Shown here in pieces: positions 13,735 through 22,041 of a stretch of 43,463 bases of DNA. This DNA comes from Microbacterium gubbeenense DSM 15944 (lineage in GTDB: Bacteria > Actinomycetota > Actinomycetes > Actinomycetales > Microbacteriaceae), in the NCBI RefSeq assembly GCF_000422745.1, contig NZ_AUGQ01000019.1, positions 1 through 43,463 of the forward strand, read 5' to 3'. The position numbers and the translations under genes were made by a program. Numbering within the stretch: the first letter of the stretch is position 1; each line of letters begins with the position of its first letter. The notes under the pieces were generated by a model. That model made no database searches, was not told the origin of the DNA, and saw nothing but the letters and a program-made list of their open reading frames with translations.

Positions 13735-14883
13735 ATGGCGAAACATCGTGGCATGCCCGTTCAGATCAGAGACTCATCCGCCGTCCACCTCCTACAATCC
13801 GTGCCGCTCCAGGTCGGCTACCGGCCGCGCGAAAGCCTCGTGCTCATCCCCATCGTGCGGCAGACGACCAACGGCGTGCTGCGCGTCGACCTCCCCGGCC
13901 CCGGCCACATCGACCGCTGTGCGACGGTCGCGGTCGGGTGCCTGCGGCCGATGCCCGATGTCGACGACGCCATCGTCATCGTGTACACCGATGAATCGGC
14001 GCTCGATGGCTCTGGCGTCGCATACGAACAGCTCGTCACCGCCGTCATCGATCGCGCCGAGGCGATCGGCATCCGCGTCACGGGCGAAATGTGCGTCGGT
14101 TCGGACGGCTGGACGAGCTACCGGGATCCTCAGTTGCGGCCGCTCGATGAGATCGACTGCGGCGAGGACCTGCCGGCCGACGGCCCGCGGGCGGGTGCTG
14201 AGGTGCCGCGGTCGGACGCGTCCGACCGCGCAGAGGTGGCCCGGTGCGTCACCGCCCTCGACGCAATGCCGGGCGACGCGCTGACGAGGCTGCGCCCCGG
14301 CCGCCCGCAGCCGGTCGCGAACGACGCCGACATCGATCGCGAGCTCGCGGCGTTCGCGGCGGATCCGCACGGCGTGTTCGCGCACGCGGTCGCCAGTTCG
14401 GGCGACGTCCCGCCGGCGCGCGCGGCGATGTGGCTATGGATCCTCAGCTGTCCCGCCGTGCGCGACGTCGTGCTGACCCAGTGGGTCGGCGACGCCGCCG
14501 AGGCGCGCCGCACGCTCGCCTGGCAGGAGAGCTGGCTCGACGGCGAGACCGATCAGCCCGACTTTCCCGTGCGGCTCGCCGGCGACGGTTCCCGCCCCGA
14601 TCCCGAACGCGTGCGCGGCGCCCGCGAGTTCGTGCGCGCCCTCGCCGGTCGCGCCCCGAATCGTCACCTCAGCGCGTGCCTCGCCGTCTGCGGATGGCTG
14701 TCGTGGGCGCTCGGCAGCTCATCGCTGGCGGCCGAGTTCGCGGGCCGGGCCATCGAGCTGGCGCCCCATGCCACGTTCCCGGCGCTCATCCTGCAGCTGA
14801 CCGACGCGGGCATGCTGCCCGGCTGGGCGTTCGACCCGAACGGGCGACCGCTGACACCCCCGTGGATGCTCGCGAATGTGTGA
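13735..14883 (+). CDS. DUF4192 domain protein
   Basis: A 382-residue protein of the actinobacterial DUF4192 family, of unknown function. The N-terminal part LLQSVPLQVGYRPRESLVL (start about 20) is the family hallmark. The middle carries repeated acidic segments, and the C-terminus SACLAVCGWLSWALGSSSLA followed by AIELAP resembles a short helical-repeat tail. The frame is open upstream to 13612, but I prefer ATG 13735 (next choice 13753), because the upstream part overlaps the divergent small gene. It converges on lysS with an 11-bp gap. Confidence 0.8.
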   Translation: MAKHRGMPVQIRDSSAVHLLQSVPLQVGYRPRESLVLIPIVRQTTNGVLRVDLPGPGHIDRCATVAVGCLRPMPDVDDAIVIVYTDESALDGSGVAYEQLVTAVIDRAEAIGIRVTGEMCVGSDGWTSYRDPQLRPLDEIDCGEDLPADGPRAGAEVPRSDASDRAEVARCVTALDAMPGDALTRLRPGRPQPVANDADIDRELAAFAADPHGVFAHAVASSGDVPPARAAMWLWILSCPAVRDVVLTQWVGDAAEARRTLAWQESWLDGETDQPDFPVRLAGDGSRPDPERVRGAREFVRALAGRAPNRHLSACLAVCGWLSWALGSSSLAAEFAGRAIELAPHATFPALILQLTDAGMLPGWAFDPNGRPLTPPWMLANV

Positions 14884-14894
14884 CGCCGCTCGCC

Positions 14895-16409
14895 CTACTT
14901 CACGAGCGGGAAGAGGATCGTCTCGCGGATGCCGAGACCTGTGAGGCTCATCATCAGGCGGTCGATCCCCATGCCCATGCCGCCCGACGGCGGCATGCCG
15001 TGCTCGAGCGCACGCAGGAAGTCCTCGTCGATCCGCATGGCCTCGTCGTCGCCGCTGTCGGCGAGCTGGGCCTGCAGAGCGAACCGCTCGCGCTGGATGA
15101 CGGGGTCGACGAGCTCGGAGTATCCGGTCGCCTGCTCGTATCCATTGAGGTACAGATCCCACTTCTCGACGACGCCCGGAATCGAACGGTGCTCGCGCAC
15201 GAGCGGGCTCGTGTCGACCGGGAAGTCCATGACGAACGTGGGCTCGGTGAGGTGGTCGCCGACGAAGTGCTCCCAGAGCTCCTCGACGAGCTTCCCGTGC
15301 GTCGCGTGCGGCGGCACCTCGACGCCGCTCTTGGCGGCCAGCGCCTCGAGGTCTGCCTGCGACGTATCGGGCGTCACCTCGACGCCCGCGGCCTCCGAGA
15401 GCGACGGGTACATCGAGATGCGGGTCCATTCGCCGCCGAGGTCGTGCTCGGTTCCGTCGGCCCACGTGACGGTGGTGGATCCGTGCACGGCGATCGCGGC
15501 GTGCTGGATGAGCTTCTGCGTCAGGTCGGCGATGCCGTTGTAGTCGCTGTACGCCTCGTAGGCCTCGAGCATCGCGAACTCGGGGCTGTGCGTCGAGTCG
15601 GAGCCCTCGTTGCGGAAGTTGCGGTTGATCTCGAAGACGCGATCGATGCCGCCCACGACCGCTCGCTTGAGGTACAGCTCGGGGGCGATGCGCATGAACA
15701 GCTCGGTGTCGAACGCGTTCGAGTGCGTGATGAACGGGCGCGCCGCGGCGCCGCCCGGCTGCACCTGCAGCATCGGCGTCTCGACCTCGAGGAAGTCGTC
15801 GTCTTCGAACGTCTGGCGCAGGCTCTTCATCACGGTCGAGCGCGCGCGGACCGTCTCGCGGGCCTGGTCGCGCACGATCAGGTCGAGGTAGCGGTGGCGC
15901 ACCCGCGATTCTTCGCTGAGCTCGGAGTGGAGGTTCGGCAGGGGCAGGAGCGCCTTGGCAGCGACCTGCCACTGATCGACCATGATCGACAGCTCGCCGC
16001 GGCGGCTCGAGATGACCTCGCCCGAGACGAACACGTGGTCGCCGAGGTCGATGAGGTCTTTCCACGCCGCGAGCGACTCGTCGCCGACCTTGGCGAGCGA
16101 GACCATCGCCTGGATGCGCGTGCCGTCGCCGGCCTGCAGCGAGGCGAAGCAGAGCTTTCCGGTGTTGCGGCTGAACACGATGCGGCCCGCGACGCCCGCC
16201 GTGACGCCCGTTTCGGCGCCCGCTTCGAGGGATCCGTACTCGGCGCGCAGTGCGGGGATCGTCGTCGTGACCGGGACCGAAACGGGGTACGCACCGCCCG
16301 CGGCCGAAGTGCGCTCGGCGTTCAGCTTGTCGCGCTTCGCCAGTCGCACGGCCTTCTGCTCGAAGACGTCGTCTTCGGGTGCGGCGGCGGTTTCGGGCGA
16401 ATCAGTCAT
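14895..16409 (-). CDS. lysS: lysyl-tRNA synthetase (class II)
   Basis: A 504-residue class II lysyl-tRNA synthetase. The N-terminal OB-fold anticodon-binding domain spans about 60-160 (GRIVFSRNTGKLCFASLQ). The catalytic domain shows motif 2 around NRNFRNEGSDSTHSPEF and motif 3 at the C-terminus, GGMGMGIDRLMM. The ATG at 16409 is chosen because GAGG lies 9 nt upstream; another ATG three codons earlier directly abuts that site. It lies 86 bp downstream of the DUF2520 gene on the same strand, an arrangement seen in actinobacteria, although panC, often between them, is absent. Confidence 0.96.
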   Translation of the reverse strand: MTDSPETAAAPEDDVFEQKAVRLAKRDKLNAERTSAAGGAYPVSVPVTTTIPALRAEYGSLEAGAETGVTAGVAGRIVFSRNTGKLCFASLQAGDGTRIQAMVSLAKVGDESLAAWKDLIDLGDHVFVSGEVISSRRGELSIMVDQWQVAAKALLPLPNLHSELSEESRVRHRYLDLIVRDQARETVRARSTVMKSLRQTFEDDDFLEVETPMLQVQPGGAAARPFITHSNAFDTELFMRIAPELYLKRAVVGGIDRVFEINRNFRNEGSDSTHSPEFAMLEAYEAYSDYNGIADLTQKLIQHAAIAVHGSTTVTWADGTEHDLGGEWTRISMYPSLSEAAGVEVTPDTSQADLEALAAKSGVEVPPHATHGKLVEELWEHFVGDHLTEPTFVMDFPVDTSPLVREHRSIPGVVEKWDLYLNGYEQATGYSELVDPVIQRERFALQAQLADSGDDEAMRIDEDFLRALEHGMPPSGGMGMGIDRLMMSLTGLGIRETILFPLVK

Positions 16410-16495
16410 GCGCGTCATCCTCGTTCGGGGTGGTCGAAAGCGCCCCCAGTCTATTGGCCCCGCGCTGGGAGATCGGAGCCCGGCGACGCCCGGCC

Positions 16496-17206
16496 TCAGC
16501 CCTCGAGATCGGGCGGCAGATCCGGGATCGCCGGCGTTGCCTCGGCGAGCGCGCGATCGACGGTCGACCGCACGAGCGACGACAGGAATCCGCCGGGGTT
16601 GTCGATGCCGATCTCGCGGAGCAGGCCCGTCGACTGCCGCACGATCTGGCGGGAGAACTGCGCCGCCGTCTCGATCGCCTCCGCGTAGGCGGCCCGGTCG
16701 GATTCGGCGATCACGACCGGCTCGCATCCGAGCTCGACGGCGAGCGCCTGCGCGATCGGCAGCACGGGGCCCGGCGCCGACACGGCCGCGTAGGTCGCGG
16801 CGAGCTGGCGCAGATCCATCGACGTTCCGGTGAACGTCATGGCGGGGTGCACGGCGAGCGGGATAGCACCCTTCTCGGCGGCGGGGCGCAGCACGTCGAT
16901 CCCGTGCGCGGCGTCCGGGTGCAGCAACAGCTGTCCCATCTGGATGAGGCCGGCATCGGCGTAGCCCTGGATGGTCGCGGCGAGTTCGGCGCGCGGCACC
17001 GCCAGGATCACGAGCTCGCTGCGTCGCAGCACCTCGGGCGCCTCCAGAACGGGCGCGCCCGGCAGCACGGCCGCGGCGCGTTCGTCGTCGGATCCGCTCG
17101 TGATGCCGGTGATCTGGTGGCCCGCCCCGGCGAGCGCCGCTCCCAGTACGGGACCGACGCGGCCCGCACCGATGATCCCGACGCCCAGTCGTCCCTCGCG
17201 CTGCAT
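16496..17206 (-). CDS. DUF2520 Rossmann-fold oxidoreductase
   Basis: A 236-residue NAD(P)-binding protein. The glycine-rich dinucleotide loop GIIGAGRVGPVLGAALA lies at about 10-26. A Rossmann domain is followed by a helical DUF2520-type C-terminal domain (HPAMTFTG at about 119-126, then a dimerising helix region). Members commonly lie next to pantothenate genes, and a role in that pathway has been suggested but is not established. The start is ATG at 17206. It is separated from the folate/PH operon by the palindromic element and the IS5 insertion. Confidence 0.82.
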   Translation of the reverse strand: MQREGRLGVGIIGAGRVGPVLGAALAGAGHQITGITSGSDDERAAAVLPGAPVLEAPEVLRRSELVILAVPRAELAATIQGYADAGLIQMGQLLLHPDAAHGIDVLRPAAEKGAIPLAVHPAMTFTGTSMDLRQLAATYAAVSAPGPVLPIAQALAVELGCEPVVIAESDRAAYAEAIETAAQFSRQIVRQSTGLLREIGIDNPGGFLSSLVRSTVDRALAEATPAIPDLPPDLEG

Positions 17207-17260
17207 GAAGCCAGGTTCGCACGCGCGGCGCCGATGGCGGAATCCGCGCGCGTCGCGCGT

Positions 17261-17314
17261 CCGGTGACGCTAACGGATCCTCGTGGGCGGATTCGGATCC
17301 GTTCGCGTCACCGG
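17261..17314. repeat. intergenic palindromic element, copy 1
   Basis: Arms 17261-17280 (CCGGTGACGCTAACGGATCC) and 17295-17314 pair at 19 of 20 positions around a 14-nt loop. A second copy with the same arm ends and related loop lies at 26250-26303. Before the IS insertion this copy lay only a few bases beyond the stop codon of the PH-domain operon, so it could act as its terminator. The two-copy, stop-proximal placement resembles REP-type elements. Confidence 0.7.
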
Positions 17315-17319
17315 AGTCG

Positions 17320-17958
17320 CTAGGGCGTGTCTCCTAATAGGGTCGCCCAGGTGAGGCAGGCGTGGAGGACGGCTCCGGCTCTGTAGGTGATGGCGAGTTT
17401 GTCGTAGCGGGTCGCGATGCCGCGCCACTGCTTGATCAGTGCGAAAGACCTCTCGACGACGTTGCGGTCTTTGTAGGCGTCTTCGTCGAACGCCGGCCTG
17501 CGGCCGCCCTTGGAGCCTTTGTGTTTGCGGACGGTGATCTGATCACTCTTCTCGGGGATCACGGCCCGGATCCCGCGGGCGCGGAGCATGCGCCTGTTCA
17601 CTCCGCTGCCGTAGGCCTTGTCGCCCAAGACAGCGTCGGGCCTGGTGCGTGGCCGTCCTCCCCCGATCCGGGGGACGCGGATGTCACCGAGCACGTGCTC
17701 GAGCATCGCCCCGTCGTTGCGTTGGCCGCCAGTGACCACGATCGCCAACGGCAGTCCGTGGCCATCGACGACATGGTGGATCTTCGTCGTCAATCCGCCG
17801 CGGGAGCGGCCGATGCCGTGACCTGGCGGCTCGGTCTCATCCCACGGCAGATGTTTGTAATTCGAGAACGCCCCCTGTGTCCTGGTCAGGGCGCGTGGTG
17901 TTCGTCGCGTGCTGGTGCGCACGCGCAATCGTCGCATCCACCGAGACGTCCCAATCAA
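17320..17958 (-). CDS. IS5-family transposase, second frame (ORFB)
   Basis: The C-terminal catalytic part, up to 212 residues. GIGRSRGGLTTKIH is typical of the IS427 group. The second catalytic Asp is in VLGDKAYGS and the Glu in VERSFALIKQWRGIATRYDK. The frame overlaps ORFA between 17837 and 17958. Reading from ORFA requires a +1 shift, and a run of five G on the coding strand (17871-17875) is a plausible slip site. Residues upstream of about position 28 are probably translated only as part of the fusion. Its stop lies in the left target-site bases. Confidence 0.85.
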   Translation of the reverse strand: MIGTSRWMRRLRVRTSTRRTPRALTRTQGAFSNYKHLPWDETEPPGHGIGRSRGGLTTKIHHVVDGHGLPLAIVVTGGQRNDGAMLEHVLGDIRVPRIGGGRPRTRPDAVLGDKAYGSGVNRRMLRARGIRAVIPEKSDQITVRKHKGSKGGRRPAFDEDAYKDRNVVERSFALIKQWRGIATRYDKLAITYRAGAVLHACLTWATLLGDTP

Positions 17959-18300
17959 TCAGCCCGACCGCATCCGCTTGCGACAGCAGCGCCTGCAGCA
18001 CCCGGTCCCAAGTGCCATCGCCGGCATAGCGGCGATGCCGCTTCCACACCGTCTGCCAGGGACCGAACTCCGCCCGCGGCACATCACGCCACGGCGTCGA
18101 GGTCCGGAACCGGTAGATGATCCCGTCAACGACGCGACGATCATCACCGAACGGATGGCCGCGCCGCCCCGTGTTCGACGGCAGTAGCGGGGCGATCAAC
18201 GCCCACTGCGCGTCCGTCAACCGGCGAGTACGAGAGTCCAGAACCAAAGTCACCCATCCAGAATCGCGCGTCAATCACGAACCATATGGGAGACACGCCC
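17323..18300 (-). mobile_element. IS5-family (IS427-group) insertion sequence
   Basis: A 978-bp element bounded by 12-bp perfect inverted repeats GGGCGTGTCTCC (17323-17334) and its complement (18289-18300). The flanking TA is duplicated (17321-17322 and 18301-18302) inside a CTAG target, the type of site preferred by this IS group. It carries a transposase split into two overlapping minus-strand frames. The element inserted into the stop codon of the PH-domain gene yet leaves TAG in frame. Ends and both ORFs look intact, so it is probably complete. Confidence 0.92.
17837..18274 (-). CDS. IS5-family transposase, first frame (ORFA)
   Basis: A 145-residue N-terminal part of the transposase. The segment RLTDAQWALIAPLLP is the DUF4096-type N-terminus, followed by GIIYRFRTSTPWRDVP and the first catalytic aspartate in SVDATIARAHQHA. 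It runs out of frame shortly after the catalytic Asp and needs frameshifting into the second frame. The start is taken from the longest frame, 26 bp inside the right inverted repeat. Confidence 0.88.
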   Translation of the reverse strand: MTRDSGWVTLVLDSRTRRLTDAQWALIAPLLPSNTGRRGHPFGDDRRVVDGIIYRFRTSTPWRDVPRAEFGPWQTVWKRHRRYAGDGTWDRVLQALLSQADAVGLIDWDVSVDATIARAHQHATNTTRPDQDTGGVLELQTSAVG

Positions 18301-19961
18301 TAGACCGACGCCCAGCGGTGGGTGCTGTCGTGCTCGGCAGCGGCGAGCGAGCCGCGCGCCAGCAGGTCGGCGATCTCCTGCACGTCGTCGACGTCGAGCG
18401 ACGTCACGTTGCCGGACACCGGGCCCGGCACCGTGTGCGCCCGCAGGTGGGCGAGACGCTGCCCGCGGGCGAAGATCCCCTGCGACACCGAGACACCCTG
18501 AATGCGGGCGAGCGGGAACACCGCGAGGCGGCGTCCGAGGCGCCCCCGTCGCACGAGCATCGCGAAGCTCGTCACGCGCACGCCGAGCCGGCCGCGCTGC
18601 AGCCAATGCCAGAAGTACGCGCGCTTCGGGATCACCGTGAACGGGTCCTGAGCCTGCGGCCCGACCATGCCGTGCTCCCAGACGAACAAGCGGTCGCCCT
18701 CGGGCGCGGCCGGCAGAAGGAGGCCGACGACCCGCTCAGCGTCGGCACGCGTGCCGACCGGCAGGATCATCGACGCGGCCGCCGCCTGACCCGAGCTCTG
18801 CTGCGACGCGCTCTGACCGCCCATGCGGTTGATGCGCACGCTCCACCAGCCGAACGGGCGCCAGAGCAGACTCTGCGTCACCTCGACGGCGTGGACGCGA
18901 CCCGGAGGAATCGTTCGGGTCACGGTGGTGAGCAGTCCGCTCGATACGCGCACCCCATCGGGGGTCGGCGCGATCGAGAACCGGAATCCCTTCGAGAGCG
19001 CGCTCCACACGATGGCGACGACCGCGATGACCATCGGGATGCCGGTCGTGACGGCCGTGATCGCGAGCACGAGCCACTTCTCGGGGCCGTCCTCGAAGAT
19101 CGCGATCGGCACGATCACGAAGGCGATGATCAGGACGAAGAAGAACAGGAGCCAGAGGAGCCCGGTGATCGCCTGGGAGGCGATGAGTCGTCCGATCGGG
19201 ATGCGAACGACGGACTCGGGCACGACATCGTCGGTGTCGACGCCGTCGATGATGTTCGTCACGCCCTGGTTGAAGGTGCCGGCAACGCTCGCGCGCTCCT
19301 CAGGGGCGTGCGCCGCGGGCGCGTTCGCCTCGGCCTTCGCCTGCCGCACGCCGGAGGCCAACCGAAGGATGTCGGCACGCACCTGCTCGGCCCTGTTCGT
19401 GGCGAGGTACTCGAGCGCCACGTCGGCGCCCGTTCCGGCACCCTCGAGCGTCAGCTTCGCCATGCCGATGAGACGCGCGGGGAACGGCCGCGTGAGGTTC
19501 ACGCCCTGCACACGGTCGAGCGGGGCCCGCCGCTGCGAACGGAAGATGATGCCCTTCTTGACCTCGACGTTCTCGCCGGTGATGCGGAACTGCTGAAAGC
19601 GCCACACGAGCCAGTAGCAGACGATAACGATCGCGACGAGCACGACCAGCCCCAGCAACACGAGGAAGACGAGGTTGTTCGCCATTACCCAGTCGAGCCC
19701 ACGGCTCACCGGGTCGTCGGAATCGATCTCGATCTCGCTCGACATCTCGTGCGGCGCGAACAGGCGCACCCCGAAGTAGATCAGCCGGTCGCGCAGGTTC
19801 GCGAACACGATGCCCAGCACGACGATGAACACCAGGCCGCCCTTGAACAGCGGCGTGAGCGGGTGCAGGCGATGCCACTCGCCGTCGGCGAGATTGCTGG
19901 ATCCGCCGTCGAGCAGCAGCTTCGCCACCCGCCCGTGCGCGTGGGGTTCGGGCGTCGTCAC
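18300..19961 (-). CDS. bacterial PH-domain (DUF304/YdbT-like) membrane protein
   Basis: A 553-residue membrane protein with about four spans and three bacterial PH (bPH_2) units: one after the second span (FRITGENVEVKKGIIF), one in the middle (GVRVSSGLLTTVTRTIPPGRV) and one at the C-terminus (MLVRRGRLGRRLAVFPLARIQGVSVSQG). Function is unknown; related YdbT proteins are membrane-associated. The GTG start at 19961 overlaps the upstream PH gene in GTGA, so both are coupled. The TAG stop is formed at the IS5 insertion point. Joining the flanks without the IS gives the same stop, so the protein is unchanged. Confidence 0.85.
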   Translation of the reverse strand: MTTPEPHAHGRVAKLLLDGGSSNLADGEWHRLHPLTPLFKGGLVFIVVLGIVFANLRDRLIYFGVRLFAPHEMSSEIEIDSDDPVSRGLDWVMANNLVFLVLLGLVVLVAIVIVCYWLVWRFQQFRITGENVEVKKGIIFRSQRRAPLDRVQGVNLTRPFPARLIGMAKLTLEGAGTGADVALEYLATNRAEQVRADILRLASGVRQAKAEANAPAAHAPEERASVAGTFNQGVTNIIDGVDTDDVVPESVVRIPIGRLIASQAITGLLWLLFFFVLIIAFVIVPIAIFEDGPEKWLVLAITAVTTGIPMVIAVVAIVWSALSKGFRFSIAPTPDGVRVSSGLLTTVTRTIPPGRVHAVEVTQSLLWRPFGWWSVRINRMGGQSASQQSSGQAAAASMILPVGTRADAERVVGLLLPAAPEGDRLFVWEHGMVGPQAQDPFTVIPKRAYFWHWLQRGRLGVRVTSFAMLVRRGRLGRRLAVFPLARIQGVSVSQGIFARGQRLAHLRAHTVPGPVSGNVTSLDVDDVQEIADLLARGSLAAAEHDSTHRWASV

Positions 19962-20758
19962 AGCCCGGTCCTCCGCGTCTCCGCGACCTCGATCAGGGTG
20001 TCGCGCAGCGCCTCGGCGGCGGGGGTCGCGAGACCGGGGACCTCGACGCCCGTCGACGCGGCCGCCGTCACCATCTTGAGCTTCGAGATGCCGAAGAGGC
20101 GATCGAGCGGTCCGTGCGTGATGTCGATCAGCTGCATGCGTCCGTACGGTACGGCGATCAGGCGCTGCCAGAGGATGCCGCGGCGGAAGACGATGTCGTC
20201 GCCGCGCAGCATGTAGCCGAGCGCCTTCGCCTGCCGCGGCAGAATGATGAGGCTCACGACGGTCACGGCCACGATCGCGCCGCCGGCGAGCCACGGCCAC
20301 CACTCGCCCGTCAGCGTCGCAACGACGGTCGCCGCGACCGCCACGATGACGAGCAGTGCGATCTCCTGGACGAGCTGGGAGACGACGTATTTCGGCGAGA
20401 TCTGGTGCCAGGCGCCGTCGAGCGCGAGGCCGCCGCGCGGTTCGCGGAGCTTCGTGTAGGTGCCGTCGTCGAGGACCTCGGGCGCGGCGATGGGCTCGCG
20501 CGCCGGGGGAAACTCCGGATCCGCGACGGGCTCGGGCGGCACCGGGGGCTGCGCCTCGTTCGCTACCTCGGGCGCCTCCGACCTTGCCGGCGCGGGCGGA
20601 TCAGGGCGCTCTGGGATCTGCGGAGTCGGCGGTGCCGGCGGTGCGGGGCGATCCGGCACGGGCGACTGCTCGGCTCGCAGGTCGCGCCGCGAGGGCGGAA
20701 CCTCCTGATCAGAACTCGGGTTCGGCTCCGGGGGAGGCGGCGTCTGACTCTCGTTCAT
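19958..20758 (-). CDS. bacterial PH-domain (YdbS-like) membrane protein
   Basis: A 266-residue protein. A disordered proline/glutamate-rich N-terminal region (about 1-95, many PPAP, PEP and VPPEP runs) precedes two membrane spans (about 130-175) and one bPH_2 domain (GYMLRGDDIVFRRGILWQRLIAVPYGRMQ). It partners the larger PH protein, as YdbS partners YdbT. The ATG at 20758 overlaps the end of the DUF3180 gene by 50 bp. A start 15 codons further upstream is possible, and a later start would shorten the tail. Both PH genes close the folate operon. Confidence 0.83.
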   Translation of the reverse strand: MNESQTPPPPEPNPSSDQEVPPSRRDLRAEQSPVPDRPAPPAPPTPQIPERPDPPAPARSEAPEVANEAQPPVPPEPVADPEFPPAREPIAAPEVLDDGTYTKLREPRGGLALDGAWHQISPKYVVSQLVQEIALLVIVAVAATVVATLTGEWWPWLAGGAIVAVTVVSLIILPRQAKALGYMLRGDDIVFRRGILWQRLIAVPYGRMQLIDITHGPLDRLFGISKLKMVTAAASTGVEVPGLATPAAEALRDTLIEVAETRRTGL

Positions 20759-21197
20759 CGGGATCCTTCGGAAGGGTGCACATGTGCTCGGCGACGAGCG
20801 CAAGAATCACGAGGGTAACTCCCCCGATCACCGTGGCGATCGCCTCCTGCCACGAGCCTATCCCTGGGACCACCGGGCGTGTGAGAACGAAGCCGATGAG
20901 TCCCAGGGCGAACCCGCCCACGAGGCAGCCGAGCATGCTGGATGCCTTCGCGAGCGCCGCGATCCGCACGGCGCGGAACGGGCTGACGCGCGGTGCTTTC
21001 GGATCGCGCACGGAGCGTCGGATCGGCAGCGCGAACGCGAGGCACACCAGGCCGAGCAGGACGAGCAGGATCGGCAGCATGAGCGACGGAACGAACGAGG
21101 GTTGGCCCGCCGATGTGCGGGCGAGATCGAGGAAGAGGCCGGCGACCGCACCGATGACGGCGCAGACGACGAGGGTCACCGTCGAGGTGCGCTTCAT
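20709..21197 (-). CDS. DUF3180 membrane protein
   Basis: A 162-residue protein with four hydrophobic segments (about 6-24, 36-55, 85-108 and 114-133), typical of DUF3180, an actinobacterial family found next to folK. The ATG at 21197 overlaps the folK stop (ATGA). The frame extends upstream with an arginine-rich shadow that I reject. Function is unknown; the conserved position suggests cotranscription with folate genes, not a proven role in them. Confidence 0.83.
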   Translation of the reverse strand: MKRTSTVTLVVCAVIGAVAGLFLDLARTSAGQPSFVPSLMLPILLVLLGLVCLAFALPIRRSVRDPKAPRVSPFRAVRIAALAKASSMLGCLVGGFALGLIGFVLTRPVVPGIGSWQEAIATVIGGVTLVILALVAEHMCTLPKDPDERESDAASPGAEPEF

Positions 21198-21673
21198 CGT
21201 GCCGCCTCGCGCAGGCGCTCGACGAGGTCGGCGACTCGGCCGTGGCCGGCGAGCCGCGCGTCCGGATCCACGCTCGCCCACGGCCCCAGCACGAAGTCGC
21301 GCTCGTGGGCGCGCGGGTGCGGCAGCGTCAGACGCGGATCATCGCTCGCCACCTCGCCGTACGCGATGAGGTCGAGATCGAGGGTGCGACTGCCCCAGCG
21401 CTCGGCGCGCACGCGCCCGTGTCGCGACTCGATGTCGTTCAGCGCGTCGAGGAGCACGCTCGGCGCGAGCCGCGTCGTCAGGAGCGCGACGGCGTTGAGG
21501 TAGCCGGGCGCGGACGGATCCGGACCGTCGAGCGTGATCGCGACGGATTCGATCGGCTCGGAGCAGACGACGCCGGTCGTGAGCGGCAGGTCGCGCAGCT
21601 CCGATACGGCCTCGGCGAAGGTCGCGGCGGTGTCGCCGAGATTCGCCCCGAGAGCGACCACGGCGCGGATCAT
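21194..21673 (-). CDS. folK: hydroxymethyldihydropterin pyrophosphokinase
   Basis: A 159-residue HPPK that transfers pyrophosphate from ATP to 6-hydroxymethyl-7,8-dihydropterin. The N-terminal VVALGANLGD, the central WGSRTLDLDLIAYG with its Mg-binding aspartates, and PHPRAHERDFVLGPW are the family signatures. It overlaps folB and the DUF3180 gene by 4 bp each and precedes dihydropteroate formation by FolP. Confidence 0.95.
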   Translation of the reverse strand: MIRAVVALGANLGDTAATFAEAVSELRDLPLTTGVVCSEPIESVAITLDGPDPSAPGYLNAVALLTTRLAPSVLLDALNDIESRHGRVRAERWGSRTLDLDLIAYGEVASDDPRLTLPHPRAHERDFVLGPWASVDPDARLAGHGRVADLVERLREAAR

Positions 21674-22041
21674 CCCGCCGCCGTTCTCGAGCGGCGAACC
21701 GTCACCGAGACGTCGGCGAACTGGTGCGGGATCGGCGCGTGGGGCTTATGGACGGTGACGGCTGCGGACGCGATCCGTACGTCGGTCAGTACGGCGGCGA
21801 GGATGCGGTGCGCGAGCGTCTCGATGAGGTCGACGGGATCGCCCTCGACGATCGCGACGATCCGCTCGGCGAGCTCGCCGTAGTGCACCGTGTCGGCGAC
21901 GTCGTCGCTCGCGGCTGCCGGATCAGTGTCGAGCGCGAGGCTCACGTCGATCAGGAACTCCTGGCCATCGCGCTTCTCGTGGTCGAAGACGCCGTGGTAC
22001 CCGTAGGCGGCAAGGCCGGTGAGGTCGATGGAGTCGCTCAT
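21670..22041 (-). CDS. folB: dihydroneopterin aldolase
   Basis: A 123-residue dihydroneopterin aldolase that cleaves dihydroneopterin to hydroxymethyldihydropterin and glycolaldehyde. AAYGYHGVFDHEKRDGQEF contains the active-site Tyr/Glu region, and the C-terminal VTVHKPHAPIP has the catalytic Lys. The ATG at 22041 overlaps the folP stop (ATGA); four extra codons upstream are not needed. Length is normal. Confidence 0.95.
   Translation of the reverse strand: MSDSIDLTGLAAYGYHGVFDHEKRDGQEFLIDVSLALDTDPAAASDDVADTVHYGELAERIVAIVEGDPVDLIETLAHRILAAVLTDVRIASAAVTVHKPHAPIPHQFADVSVTVRRSRTAAG

Noticed and set aside
14244..16688. Plus-strand open frame of 814 codons
   Set aside because: It is antisense to lysS, rich in Arg/Ala/His with no domain motifs, and arises from high GC at third codon positions.
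16410..17222. Upstream extension of the lysS frame
   Set aside because: It is an out-of-frame shadow of the DUF2520 gene with Arg-rich low-complexity sequence.
17320..17958. Reading the split transposase as a pseudogene
   Set aside because: Both inverted repeats, the target duplication and all three catalytic residues are intact, and split frames are normal in this IS group.
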